A model generated the notes under the pieces. The model saw only the letters and a list, made by a program, of their open reading frames with translations, was not told the DNA's origin and made no database searches. Below are positions 30,247 to 39,734 of a stretch of 64,000 bases of DNA, one piece after another. This DNA comes from Clostridia bacterium (GTDB lineage: Bacteria > Bacillota_A > Clostridia > Oscillospirales > Acutalibacteraceae). The position numbers and the translations under genes were made by a program. The stretch is from positions 186,001 through 250,000 of the forward strand of contig JAFTLL010000004.1 of NCBI GenBank assembly GCA_017456015.1, given 5' to 3'. Each line of letters starts with the position of its first letter. Positions within the stretch are counted from its first letter, which is position 1.

Positions 30247-32400
30247 TTATTCCCCCGTAACAATAAAATAGGTCGGTATGCGGCGCGGCTTGGTAAAGGC
30301 CTTGTAGCGGTTGACCAGACCCTGCTTTTGGTAAACATCTAACGCCGAGGTGTCAACCGAATATTTGTTATAATAATCACGGTAATACATCATGGCAGAG
30401 GAGCCGCCGTCTAACATTCCGGCCGATACCGCACCGTAGTTTACCAGCACATCGATAACATCGTTGCGTGTCGCACCGATACTGCTGGCCGAGCGTCCGT
30501 CGGTTACGAGCAACAACACCGTGCCGTCGGCGCGCTGACCGATTGCGGTGCGCTGTGCCGTACCGGTGTTGTCGTTGCTGTAATGCAACTGGATTTCGTC
30601 GCCCGACTGTTCAATCAGTACATTGCCATTCTGGAAAGAAATGGCGTCCCGAATGCCGAGCGCGTCGGCCTCGGCGGCCGTCATACCCTCGCGGCAAACC
30701 AGACGGTCGTTGCTGTCGAACCCGATAAAGGTGCGTTTGAGCCCGTCACTCCAAACCTTTTTGCCGCCGGCATAGGTCAGCCCCATCGGCCTTGCCCCGT
30801 TTCCGCGGCCGCCGGTGTCAATAAATTCGCCGCCGTTAATGGCCGCCACCGCATGGTATTGATCGGCCAAATCAAAAATACGCTTGCCTTCGCTGGCCGT
30901 TTCAAAATGAGCCGAGGACACCCCAACCGTTACCCGTTTCGGGTCACGGACAAGCAATAGATAGGCCTTAAATTTCGGCTGCGTAATAAATTCCAGCTTC
31001 ATGCCGTCCTTGGCATCGGCCCATTCATCGGCACTTACATCGGTTGCATAGGTGTTGGCCGCCAAGGTGTTGGTTGTTATCTTTTCACTGTTTTTTAAGA
31101 TTTCCTCAATCTGGCCTTTGGAAAGAAAAAGCGAGGGTACCCACTTGGTTGCACTGGCCTGTTTTGCCGAAAGCACCAGCATATTGCGCAGACTTTCACT
31201 CGGCCCGTGTGCAACTACAAACAAAGCGGCGTAAACTGCCATCAAAACGGCCATAAACAAGGAGAAAACCGAGAGCAGTATCCGGCGAATCACCTTTCCA
31301 GCCGTCAGCGGTTTTTTCTCCCTACGCGCCGGCTTTGCCTTGGATTTTTCAGCAAAGACCCAGGATTGCTGTATGCGGTAGCTAACGAAAAACAACAGCG
31401 TATCCACAAGAAGTTTAAGCAGCGTGTCGGTTTCGGAATTTCCGCCAAGGCAGGCCGAAAGCAGGGAAACCAAGCCGGCCGATATCAGCATTTGCGGCAG
31501 GACAAGTGTATAGTATTTACAGAGCGTTTTCCAGGTTTTTTGCTTGGACTCAAACACCCGTTGGCGGTTGATTTGAAAATTGGTCAGCGAGGAGACCACC
31601 CTGGCTCCGGCCGTCGCCGCCAAAATCGACCAATCCCCGAACAGTCCGCCCAACAGACGGCGCAAAAGATAGAATACCACCAAATCGACCGCACAAGCCA
31701 TAAGGGAACTGCATAAAAAGGTCAGCAAGAAACCATAGACCCGTATCGAATCTCGAATTGGTTTAAAATGGGAGGAGGCATTGTGCTCTATATAAACGGT
31801 GCGAATTTTGACCTCGCGCATCGAAATCCCGTTTTGTTTGAGCTTTAACAGCATATTGGTTTCGTACTCAAAGTGTTCGCCGCGAACGGTCAGCAACAAA
31901 GGCAGAGCCGAAAAAGGAAGGGCGCGAAGTCCGGTTTGGGTATCCGAAATATGCATACCGCAGAGCGCACGGAAAACCAAAGAGGTTGTCCGGTTGCCGA
32001 ACCGGCTGCGCGCGGGTACATCCTTGCCCGAAAAATCCCGACAGCCCAGCACCACCGCGTCCGGAACATTCAAAAATTCCTTGGCGCAGGCATACACATC
32101 CTCGGGATGATGCTGGCCGTCGCCATCCACCGTAATGACACCTGCGGTGTCCTTTTTGTCCTTTAAAATATACTGAAATGCGGTTTTTAAAGCCGCCCCT
32201 TTGCCGCGGTTGACCACGTGTTCCAACAGCACAATTCCATCTTCTTGTAAAGACGGAAAGAATTTTTTGTGTGCCAAGTCGCTGCCGTCATCAACCAAGA
32301 CAAAGCGGCTGAATCCAACCGCCCGAAGCCCCTCCACCGTTTGCCGTAGTTTTTCATCCGGATTCAGCGAAGGGATTACAATTACAATCCTTTTCAACAT
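30247..32400 (-). CDS. GT2 - GtrA - phosphodiester glycosidase fusion protein
   Basis: A 717-residue three-part protein. Residues 1-220 are a GT2 polyprenyl-phosphate glycosyltransferase (VIVIPSLNPDEKL, FVLVDDGSD, VNRGKGAALKTAF, ITVDGDGQHHPED). Residues 230-365 are a GtrA-like four-helix flippase domain (TNFQINRQRVF, SYRIQQSWVF). After another membrane helix (about 385-410), residues 425-717 are a NAGPA/DUF2233 phosphodiester glycosidase (AAINGGEFIDTGG, LLLVTDGRSASSIGATRNDVIDVL, GMLDGGSSAMMYY). One chain could thus charge, flip and trim a lipid-linked sugar. ATG 32400 fits the GT2 family start; ATG 32412 is the alternative. Confidence 0.9.
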   Translation of the reverse strand: MLKRIVIVIPSLNPDEKLRQTVEGLRAVGFSRFVLVDDGSDLAHKKFFPSLQEDGIVLLEHVVNRGKGAALKTAFQYILKDKKDTAGVITVDGDGQHHPEDVYACAKEFLNVPDAVVLGCRDFSGKDVPARSRFGNRTTSLVFRALCGMHISDTQTGLRALPFSALPLLLTVRGEHFEYETNMLLKLKQNGISMREVKIRTVYIEHNASSHFKPIRDSIRVYGFLLTFLCSSLMACAVDLVVFYLLRRLLGGLFGDWSILAATAGARVVSSLTNFQINRQRVFESKQKTWKTLCKYYTLVLPQMLISAGLVSLLSACLGGNSETDTLLKLLVDTLLFFVSYRIQQSWVFAEKSKAKPARREKKPLTAGKVIRRILLSVFSLFMAVLMAVYAALFVVAHGPSESLRNMLVLSAKQASATKWVPSLFLSKGQIEEILKNSEKITTNTLAANTYATDVSADEWADAKDGMKLEFITQPKFKAYLLLVRDPKRVTVGVSSAHFETASEGKRIFDLADQYHAVAAINGGEFIDTGGRGNGARPMGLTYAGGKKVWSDGLKRTFIGFDSNDRLVCREGMTAAEADALGIRDAISFQNGNVLIEQSGDEIQLHYSNDNTGTAQRTAIGQRADGTVLLLVTDGRSASSIGATRNDVIDVLVNYGAVSAGMLDGGSSAMMYYRDYYNKYSVDTSALDVYQKQGLVNRYKAFTKPRRIPTYFIVTGE

Positions 32401-32445
32401 TCCCACCCACATATATTTTTAAAATTACTGTCTAAACCCCATGTG

Positions 32446-32478
32446 AAAAACAGAGACCGCCCGAAAGCAGTCCCTGTT
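32446..32478 (-). terminator. Terminator of the mfd/PrsA-like operon
   Basis: On the minus strand AACAGGGACTGC pairs with GCGGTCTCTGTT (two GU wobbles), followed by TTTT-C, directly after the PrsA-like gene and before the fusion gene. Confidence 0.75.
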
Positions 32479-32491
32479 CATGTGCAAAATA

Positions 32492-33571
32492 TTATTCCTC
32501 TGTTCCGCTTTTCAGTTTTTTCACTTTAAAACGATTTGTAGCAAATGTGTTTTGTTCAAATTCCAATTCTTTGGCCTGTTCCTTGCAATCGGCTTCATAA
32601 TCGTCGTATTTCAGCAGATGGATAATATACTCCGACATATTTTTAAGATAATACGGGTCGGCCATAATATCCTTTTTCAAAACGAGCAACAGCTGCTTGT
32701 TTTCGGTATCTTCAATGATTTTGGTTTCGCCGACCTGCATCGGTTGAAGGTCATCATAATACTCCGAAGCATAGCTTTGGGTATCTTCGTTACCGAAAAT
32801 TTGCGCCAAGGTGTCCTGCGGCTGTTCCTCCTCGGTCGGTGTTTCGGTCTGCGCTCCGTTTTCGGCTTCGTAAATGGTTTTGAAGGCCTCGCCATTGTCT
32901 AAGCGTGTCTTGTAGCTCTCCAACTTGGTCTTTTGCTTGGCAATCTCATCATCACTCAATGCGACGCCGCTGTCATCCTGCAAGGATACCGTAATATAGT
33001 TGGCCAGAATAAATCTTTCAGACAGGGTTGTTTTTATATCCTCGGCAGCAACCGGGTCGGTGCCGTCCTCGCCGTAAATCGACAGGAAATAGGTCTGCGA
33101 TAAAGTGGCATAGGTGTAATATTCCTTAAAGGTTTCATAGGATACACCGTTCGCACCGTAATAAGTGGAATACCCGTAATTGTTCCAATAATTGTCCGCG
33201 CTGGATTCGGTGGATTCCAAATCGGTTTCGCTGATTTTAATTTCCTTTTCGTCGCACATGGTTTCGACATAAGCATAAATCCGACAAAGCTCTACGGCGC
33301 GGTCTTTCACCCAATCCTCATAGCTTTTTTTGTCGATTTTTTCTTTGTAATAGTCAATGTCGGCAGTGTCTTTATCCTTTTCCTCATAGGCTTCATCTAT
33401 TTTGCTCTTTGCCTCACCGTCGGCCTGCAATAAAGCGCACATATAGAAAGCAGAGGTGTAGTCCTTGCCACCAACCGAAAGTGCCACTTCATTTTTCGGG
33501 TGACATCCAACCAAGCCGAAGCAAACGGCGGCTACCATGATAAGGGCTGTAAGTTTTTTCAACATATTCAT
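32492..33571 (-). CDS. PrsA/SurA-like lipoprotein lacking a clear PPIase domain
   Basis: A 359-residue exported lipoprotein with signal LIMVAAVCFGLVGC (lipobox LVGC, Cys about 23). The mature part is acidic, helical and rich in Tyr, Asp, Glu and Lys, resembling the SurA/PrsA N-terminal chaperone region. No intact parvulin signature is visible; ILANYITVSL marks only a short PPIase-like strand. A Glu/Thr/Gln-rich linker (TETPTEEEQPQ) is near residue 245. PrsA-type genes next to mfd are common in Clostridia, which supports the assignment. GGAG precedes the ATG. Confidence 0.65.
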   Translation of the reverse strand: MNMLKKLTALIMVAAVCFGLVGCHPKNEVALSVGGKDYTSAFYMCALLQADGEAKSKIDEAYEEKDKDTADIDYYKEKIDKKSYEDWVKDRAVELCRIYAYVETMCDEKEIKISETDLESTESSADNYWNNYGYSTYYGANGVSYETFKEYYTYATLSQTYFLSIYGEDGTDPVAAEDIKTTLSERFILANYITVSLQDDSGVALSDDEIAKQKTKLESYKTRLDNGEAFKTIYEAENGAQTETPTEEEQPQDTLAQIFGNEDTQSYASEYYDDLQPMQVGETKIIEDTENKQLLLVLKKDIMADPYYLKNMSEYIIHLLKYDDYEADCKEQAKELEFEQNTFATNRFKVKKLKSGTEE

Positions 33572-33616
33572 GTGTTTCTCCTGTTCTGCCGAAAATCAGC
33601 ACAATAAACTAATACA

Positions 33617-33645
33617 ATTATATAACAAACCGATCAAAAAGTAAA
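33617..33645 (-). promoter_or_regulatory. Promoter of the PrsA-like gene
   Basis: On the minus strand TTTACT, a 17-base spacer and a perfect TATAAT in the mfd to PrsA-like gap. Confidence 0.7.
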
Positions 33646-33665
33646 GGGGCGTCATGCGGATTTTG

Positions 33666-36600
33666 TTAAATGACTGTAAATATTTCACCTAAGGTATCCA
33701 AGTCGCTCGCACCGGTCTGACGGCGTACCGCAATGTAAGGCTTTGCACCGGCATTAACGAGCACACGGCCGCGCATTGCACCAATAAGCGCCGAAGACAG
33801 CTCGCTTTGCAGCTGCGGCATATACAACAGTATCGAGCCGTTGCGCGCGATAATATCCGTAATGCCCAGCGCGGCGGCATGGTTTTTATAAAGCGCAACC
33901 TCAATCAACTGGTCGGCCATAGCCGGCACCGGACCGAAGCGGTCGCGAAGCTCATCGCGTACATCGTCAGCGTCTTCGGGGGTGGCAATCGCGGCGATGC
34001 GGCGGTACATAGCCAACCGCTGTGACAGAACCGGAATATAGCTTTCGGGCAGATGGGCCGAAAGCTGAATATCGACCGAGCATTCGCTCTTTTGCTCTAC
34101 TACCTCTCCCTTTTCCTCACGAAGCGCCTCATTTAAAAGCCGCATATACATATCGTAGCCAACCGCGTCCATGTTGCCGTGCTGTTCGCCGCCGAGCAGG
34201 TTGCCGGCGCCGCGGATTTCCAAATCCCGCATGGCAATCTGGAAGCCGGCGCCGAACTCGGTGTACCGGCGAATGGCGTCCAAACGCTTAACGGCCGTTT
34301 CGTTGACCGCCTTGAAGGGCTGGAAACAAAAATAGGCATAGGCACGCCGATGGGATCGCCCGACACGGCCGCGCAGCTGGTGTAACTGGGATAATCCAAA
34401 ATAGTCGGCATTCTCAATAATCAGCGTGTTGGCGTTGGGAACATCGACACCGGTTTCAATAATGGTGGTGCAGACCAAAATATCAATCTCATGCTCGACC
34501 AGCGCTTTCCAAACCTCGGAAAGCTCGCCCTCTCCCATTTTGCCGTGGGCAACGCCGACCGCATACTCCGGAAACTGTGTGGCAATGCGCGCAGCGGTGG
34601 CATAAATGCTCTCGACGCGATTGTGAATGTAATAGACCTGTCCACCGCGCCGAAGCTCCTTCTCCATGGCGGCATACAAAACCCCGTTTTCCTGCTCTAA
34701 AACATAAGTTTGTACCGGATACCGGTCGCCCGGCGCCTCCTCAATCGAGGACATATCCCGAAGCCCCGAAAGGGCCATGTTTAAGGTACGGGGAATCGGT
34801 GTGGCCGAAAGGGTCAGCACATCGACATTGGGGAACCGCTCCTTTAACTTTTCCTTTTGGGCAACCCCAAAGCGCTGCTCCTCATCGACAATCAGCAGTC
34901 CCAAATCCTTAAAAACAACATCCTGCCCAATCATGCGATGGGTACCAACCAAAAGGTCAATGTTGCCAGCCTTTAAGTCCTTTTTGATTTTAGTCTGCTG
35001 TGATGCCGTGCGGAAACGGGACAGCATTTCCACATTGACCGGAAAGGCCGAAAACCGCTCGGTCGCCGTGTTGTAGTGCTGCCACGCCAAAATGGTGGTA
35101 GGAACCAAAACGGCACATTGCTTGCCGTCGGCAATGCATTTAAAAGCGGCGCGCAGCGCCACCTCGGTTTTGCCGAAGCCGACGTCGCCGCAAAGCAGAC
35201 GGTCCATCGGCACGTCCTGCTCCATATCGTCTTTAATCTCGGCAATGGCGCGAAGCTGGTCGTCGGTTTCTTCATACAAAAACCGGTTTTCAAAATCACG
35301 CTGCATATCGCAGTCGGGTGCAAAGGCAAAACCCTTTTGCGCCATACGCTTGGCGTAAAGCCGGGTCAGCTGCTTGGCAATATCCTTGACTGCCGAACGG
35401 GTACGGGTTTTGGCCTTTGTCCATTCGGCAGAGCCGAGCTTGTTGAGCTTTACGGTTTTGTCATCGGCTGTGCCGATATAACGGGAAATCATATCCAGCG
35501 CCGTAACCGGCACATACAATACACCGCTGTCGCGGTATTTCACACGAATATAATCCTTGATTCCGTTGACCGTTTTCATTTGGGTTACACCGTCAAACAG
35601 ACCGATACCGTGCGCCGCGTGTACCACCAAATCGCCGATTTCTAACTCCTCAATGGCGCCGATATCGCCACCTTTTTTATAACGGCTTTTTTTACGCGCC
35701 TTTACGTTGCGGCCAAAGGGAATGACGGTCAGTCCGGTTTCGTCACAGTGATATCCCTGTGAAAGCAGACCGGTGGTAATGGTAATGCCGCGCGGCAGAC
35801 TATCCGGATTTTTGGAAAAGACCGCCGGTAAACCGGCCTCTGATAACTGTTCTGCCAGAATACGCGCTGCTCGCTCTTCTCCGCCCAAAACGACGGCCTT
35901 TCCGCCGGGGGTCAACTCCTCGCGCAGCCAATCGGGCTGTCCGTTCCAGGGTGAAATTTGTTTAAAGGCAAAATGATATACCGCCGCCGGCGCGGTGAAG
36001 AAATTGCTTTTGGGGAAGGCCTCGGAATAAACGGTAAAACCTTCGGTTAACCGCCGCATCATTTCGGTATAGCCCAGCATGGGAAGCGCGGCCTTTGCCT
36101 CGACCAGCCCCTTTTCCTTGGCGCTGACCAATTCCTCTGCCAACAAGCCCTCCCACTTTTTAAAGCGTTCTTCTATACGCGCGGTGTCCGAAAAGATGAC
36201 CGCACAGTTTTGGGTGTAGTCCAGTAAAGTTGCGCCCGAGGGATAAACCAAATCGTAATATCGCTCGTAAGAAATGCGGTAGCCGTTTTCCAGCCGCGCA
36301 ATATCCTCACGCAAGCGTTCTGCATAACCCTCCGGATGCTTTCCCGCCGCCTTGGTCTTTAAGGCTTGTAAAAAGTCCGCGGCATTGTCGGGACAAATTT
36401 CAATTGACGGTGTAATAAAAAAGGTGTTGCATTTATCAATTCTGCGCTGGCTGTCGACCGCAAAGGTGTGCATCGAATCAATCTCATCACCCCAAAGCTC
36501 GATTCGGTATGGTAGAGCGGCATCGGGCGGAAAAATATCAAAAATACCGCCGCGGAGTGCAAACTGCCCGGGGGCCTCTACCGCGTCGACACGGCTGTAA

Positions 36601-37067
36601 CCGGCGGCCGCCGCCGCACGCACGAGCGAGGCAATATCGACCGTTTTGCCGACTTTCAGTTGTAAAAACCGGCTCTTTAAAACATCGGGCGGTACGGTAA
36701 ATGCCGCGGCCGCCTGCAAGGTCGTAATGGCAACCGAAAAATCCCCCTCTAAAAGTTTAGAGAGGGTGCCGATTCGCTTTTGCTCGTATGCACGGGAGGT
36801 TTCCTGGGCAAAGAAGGAGATGTCCCGTTGCACAAACAGCTCGGCCGGAATTTGCAAAGCCTGCAAATCCTCCAACGCGCGCTGGCCTTCTGCCTCGTCG
36901 GCGCAGATGTACAACAATTTGCCCTGCCGCGCCAGATGGCCGCATAAAAGCATTTTGTGGATATGTGAAAGGCCGAAGCAGGCAACCGGAGAAACCGATT
37001 TTGCCCGACTCTCGTCGAGTGCCGCAACCGCCTTTACACGAGAAAAATCGTCAAATAAAAACTGCAT
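33666..37067 (-). CDS. mfd: Transcription-repair coupling factor
   Basis: A 1133-residue ATP-dependent translocase that removes stalled RNA polymerase and recruits UvrAB. Domains in order are the UvrB-like N-terminus (about 1-350), the CarD-like RNAP interaction domain (about 460-570, LEIGDLVVHAAHGIGLFDGVTQM), the RecG-like helicase core with LCGDVGFGKTEVALRAA (Walker A, about 627) and the DEEQ motif LLIVDEEQRFGV, and the C-terminal TRCF domain. GAGGT precedes the ATG. It lies 7 bases after pth, the usual pth-mfd pairing. Confidence 0.98.
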   Translation of the reverse strand: MQFLFDDFSRVKAVAALDESRAKSVSPVACFGLSHIHKMLLCGHLARQGKLLYICADEAEGQRALEDLQALQIPAELFVQRDISFFAQETSRAYEQKRIGTLSKLLEGDFSVAITTLQAAAAFTVPPDVLKSRFLQLKVGKTVDIASLVRAAAAAGYSRVDAVEAPGQFALRGGIFDIFPPDAALPYRIELWGDEIDSMHTFAVDSQRRIDKCNTFFITPSIEICPDNAADFLQALKTKAAGKHPEGYAERLREDIARLENGYRISYERYYDLVYPSGATLLDYTQNCAVIFSDTARIEERFKKWEGLLAEELVSAKEKGLVEAKAALPMLGYTEMMRRLTEGFTVYSEAFPKSNFFTAPAAVYHFAFKQISPWNGQPDWLREELTPGGKAVVLGGEERAARILAEQLSEAGLPAVFSKNPDSLPRGITITTGLLSQGYHCDETGLTVIPFGRNVKARKKSRYKKGGDIGAIEELEIGDLVVHAAHGIGLFDGVTQMKTVNGIKDYIRVKYRDSGVLYVPVTALDMISRYIGTADDKTVKLNKLGSAEWTKAKTRTRSAVKDIAKQLTRLYAKRMAQKGFAFAPDCDMQRDFENRFLYEETDDQLRAIAEIKDDMEQDVPMDRLLCGDVGFGKTEVALRAAFKCIADGKQCAVLVPTTILAWQHYNTATERFSAFPVNVEMLSRFRTASQQTKIKKDLKAGNIDLLVGTHRMIGQDVVFKDLGLLIVDEEQRFGVAQKEKLKERFPNVDVLTLSATPIPRTLNMALSGLRDMSSIEEAPGDRYPVQTYVLEQENGVLYAAMEKELRRGGQVYYIHNRVESIYATAARIATQFPEYAVGVAHGKMGEGELSEVWKALVEHEIDILVCTTIIETGVDVPNANTLIIENADYFGLSQLHQLRGRVGRSHRRAYAYFCFQPFKAVNETAVKRLDAIRRYTEFGAGFQIAMRDLEIRGAGNLLGGEQHGNMDAVGYDMYMRLLNEALREEKGEVVEQKSECSVDIQLSAHLPESYIPVLSQRLAMYRRIAAIATPEDADDVRDELRDRFGPVPAMADQLIEVALYKNHAAALGITDIIARNGSILLYMPQLQSELSSALIGAMRGRVLVNAGAKPYIAVRRQTGASDLDTLGEIFTVI

Positions 37068-37074
37068 ATTTACC

Positions 37075-37656
37075 TCAACCGTTGTAACGGTTCATGGCCG
37101 TATCAATGGAATCTTCGATTATACAGCCGACCGCCGCCGCCGCGTTTTGTAAGGCCACTTGTAAGGATTCCCATTCCTCTGCCGAGAATTTGCCCAAAAC
37201 CCAGTCCTTTAAATCAAAATCGGGGTGCGGCTTTTGGCCGATACCGATTTTCAGACGCGGAATTTCACTCGTGCCCAGCAGCTCGATAATATCCTTGATG
37301 CCGTTGTGGCCGCCGTGGGTACCGTTGCGGCGAATCCGTAAGTGCCCGACGGCCAACGAGGTGTCGTCAAACAAAACAAGGATATTTTTCGGCGCTATTT
37401 TGTAAAAACGCGCAATTTCCTGCACAGCGGTGCCGGAATTGTTCATATAGGTCTGCGGCTTGCAAAGCAGACAGCGCGCGCCGCCGATGGTGGCTTCGGC
37501 CACAAGGGCGTGAAATTTATTTTTAAAGGAGGCCGCGCCATACTGCCGCACAATTTCGTCTATGCATAAAAATCCTGCGTTATGCCGGGTTTTTTCGTAT
37601 TGCAGACCGGGGTTGCCCAGCCCGACAATCAAATAAGAAAAAGTTTTTCTAAACAT
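37075..37656 (-). CDS. pth: Peptidyl-tRNA hydrolase
   Basis: A 193-residue enzyme that recycles peptidyl-tRNA dropped from ribosomes. Signatures are LIVGLGNPGLQYEKTRHNAGF with the catalytic His, CKPQTYMNNSG, ILVLFDDTSLAVGHLRIRRNGTHGGHNGIKDI, and RLKIGIGQKP. AAAGGAG precedes the ATG, which overlaps the stop of the upstream membrane-protein gene by 8 bases. Confidence 0.96.
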   Translation of the reverse strand: MFRKTFSYLIVGLGNPGLQYEKTRHNAGFLCIDEIVRQYGAASFKNKFHALVAEATIGGARCLLCKPQTYMNNSGTAVQEIARFYKIAPKNILVLFDDTSLAVGHLRIRRNGTHGGHNGIKDIIELLGTSEIPRLKIGIGQKPHPDFDLKDWVLGKFSAEEWESLQVALQNAAAAVGCIIEDSIDTAMNRYNG

Positions 37657-38368
37657 TGCTGCTCCTTTTCACCGCACGGCCATACCGCAGACAAGCGGTG
37701 CAAAAAAGATCCGTGCCCAAAATGAAAAACACCGTCGGCAGTGCCGGTATAAAATTATAGGGGAGAAAACGCTCAAAATGCACCACCGCGTCAAATGCAC
37801 GGCCCAGCGTAAAGCACAAACCCAGTGCGCCGTAGACAGCAACGGTTATCAGGGTAATCGTACATAAAAATCCAATACCGCCGCGGCGGGGAATGCCGTC
37901 TTTCAAGGTGCGGCCGAGCGCTTGCAACAATAAGCCGAAACCGAACAGGCAAAGGGCTGCAAGCCCCAGTAAAACCCAAAATACGCCCGCGGTATAAGCT
38001 GTGTCGATTCGGGCGGCTGCAAATACCGCCGACACCGCTTCCTTCGGGAAAACAGCCGGCCAAAAAAGGGCTATGCCACCCACCGCCAGCACAACCAGTG
38101 TCCCTGCAAAGCAAAACAGGCCAAAAAGCCGGGCTGCGGCCGGGCGCATACCGCGTTTTCTCTTTGCCGCGGCATATAAGCCGAAAATCAGCATAGCCAG
38201 CACCGCAAGACCGCCGCAAAGCGCCAAAACCGGAATCTGCAATGGCAGACTGATGAGCGCAAGAACGGCGGCAAGCAAAAAGCAAACTGCCGACAGCCAG
38301 GTGACGGGTGAAGCAAAGGCGTTGCCGATGTTGCGCAAAATCGGCGGACGAAAATCCATTTTTTCCAT
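37649..38368 (-). CDS. Multi-pass membrane protein, unknown function
   Basis: A 239-residue, very hydrophobic protein with about six predicted helices (around 22-43, 45-66, 82-104, 126-150, 166-190 and 205-228), separated by short basic loops such as AAAKRKRGMRPAAARLF. I do not recognise a family. It sits between apgM and pth in a tightly packed leftward operon: it starts 3 bases after apgM and its stop overlaps pth. Confidence 0.75.
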   Translation of the reverse strand: MEKMDFRPPILRNIGNAFASPVTWLSAVCFLLAAVLALISLPLQIPVLALCGGLAVLAMLIFGLYAAAKRKRGMRPAAARLFGLFCFAGTLVVLAVGGIALFWPAVFPKEAVSAVFAAARIDTAYTAGVFWVLLGLAALCLFGFGLLLQALGRTLKDGIPRRGGIGFLCTITLITVAVYGALGLCFTLGRAFDAVVHFERFLPYNFIPALPTVFFILGTDLFCTACLRYGRAVKRSSNV

Positions 38369-38371
38369 ATC

Positions 38372-39580
38372 CTATTCCTCTAACAGCCGGTTCATGACCG
38401 ACGGACCGAATGTAATATAATTTCCGGCGGCCGCCGCACCCTTTTCGGTAAAGGTGCCGCCGCCCAAATTTTTCCGGGAATCAAACAGCAAATAGGGTAC
38501 TGCGTCGGCGCAATGGGTCATGGTTTCGAGCGGTGTGGGGTGGTCGGGCATAATGAGAATACGGTAGTCACCCTGCGCCTTTAAATAAACCAGCATATCG
38601 GATAAAATACGCGCATCAATCTCTTCAATGGCCTTTTGCTTGTTTTCCGCCTCACCGCGGTGGCCACATTCGTCGGGCGCCTCTACATGGATATAGACCA
38701 TATCGCAGCCGGCATCAAACAATTCTTTTGCCGCGGCGGCTTTGCCCTCAAAATTCGTGTCTATGTATCCGGTTGCACCCTCGACATCGACCGTTTTCAT
38801 GCCGGCGCAAATGCCGATACCCTTAATCAAATCCACCGCCGATACCACACCGGCCGTTTTTCCGTGCAGCTCGAAAAAGTTTTCGAGTTTGGGCTTTCTT
38901 CCCTCGCCCCACAGCCAGATAGAGTTGGCCGGGCGCAAACCCTTGGCCATACGCGCCTTGTTGACCGGATGGGCCATCAAAAAGTCGTAACTTTCCTTCA
39001 TCATTTCGATGAGCAGCGCGGCATTTGCATGGGTGCTTAAATATTCGGTAATGGGTTTGCCGGTGATGTCATGCGGCGGTGTAAGACTGCCCAGCTCGGT
39101 TGTCCCGTTTGCGACCACCAGACAATGCCGGTAGCTGACGCCGGCATAAAAGGCAAATTTCTCACTCCCGAATTTTTCCTGTACCGCCGCAATCAACTCG
39201 GCCGCTTCGGCGGTGGAAATGTCCCCGGCGCAGTAGTCAACCATGGTTTTTTGGGTGTAGTCGGCCGCATCCGATAGGGTGACCAAATTGCAGCGCAGGG
39301 CAACATCGGTCGGCTTTAAATCCACACCGATACTCGCCGCTTCCAGCGGTGAGCGCCCGGAATAACAGACCATCGGGTCATACCCCATAACCGAAAGATT
39401 GGCGACATCGCTGCCCGGCTTCAAGCCCTCGGCTACCGTCTTGCAAAGACCGATTTCGGCCGTTTTTGCAAGGGCGTCCATATGCGGCTTGTAAGCCGCC
39501 TCCATCGGTGTTTTGCCGCCCAAAAATGCGGCGTTATTTTTATCGGCCATGCCGTCACACAGCAAAACCATGTATTTCAT
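38372..39580 (-). CDS. apgM: Cofactor-independent phosphoglycerate mutase, ApgM type
   Basis: A 402-residue alkaline-phosphatase-superfamily enzyme interconverting 3- and 2-phosphoglycerate in glycolysis. Signatures are the N-terminal metal site MVLLCDGMAD, SDVANLSVMGYDP with the catalytic Ser, YSGRSPLEAASIGV, YIHVEAPDECGHRGEAENK and RILIMPDHPTP (late metal His/Asp). It is the archaeal-type ApgM, not GpmI. GGAG precedes the ATG; a strong promoter lies just upstream. Confidence 0.95.
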   Translation of the reverse strand: MKYMVLLCDGMADKNNAAFLGGKTPMEAAYKPHMDALAKTAEIGLCKTVAEGLKPGSDVANLSVMGYDPMVCYSGRSPLEAASIGVDLKPTDVALRCNLVTLSDAADYTQKTMVDYCAGDISTAEAAELIAAVQEKFGSEKFAFYAGVSYRHCLVVANGTTELGSLTPPHDITGKPITEYLSTHANAALLIEMMKESYDFLMAHPVNKARMAKGLRPANSIWLWGEGRKPKLENFFELHGKTAGVVSAVDLIKGIGICAGMKTVDVEGATGYIDTNFEGKAAAAKELFDAGCDMVYIHVEAPDECGHRGEAENKQKAIEEIDARILSDMLVYLKAQGDYRILIMPDHPTPLETMTHCADAVPYLLFDSRKNLGGGTFTEKGAAAAGNYITFGPSVMNRLLEE

Positions 39581-39619
39581 TCTAATTCACTCCATGTAGT
39601 AACTATCTGCTTTACAATC

Positions 39620-39648
39620 AGTATAACACTTTTTGCACCGCATGACAA
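39620..39648 (-). promoter_or_regulatory. Sigma-A promoter of the apgM operon
   Basis: On the minus strand TTGTCA, a 17-base spacer, TATACT, about 40 bases before the apgM ATG. Confidence 0.8.
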
Positions 39649-39693
39649 TACCAAAAAATACGGATTTTACCGGCTGTTTATGACTCCGTCGCA

Positions 39694-39722
39694 TTGACAA
39701 TAATAGTAAAAATTGGTATACT
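39694..39722 (+). promoter_or_regulatory. Sigma-A promoter of the DUF951-prfA operon
   Basis: A perfect TTGACA, a 17-base spacer and TATACT. The expected transcript start (about 39729) leaves only about six bases before the first ATG at 39735. Confidence 0.85.
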
Positions 39723-39734
39723 GTATTTGAATAT

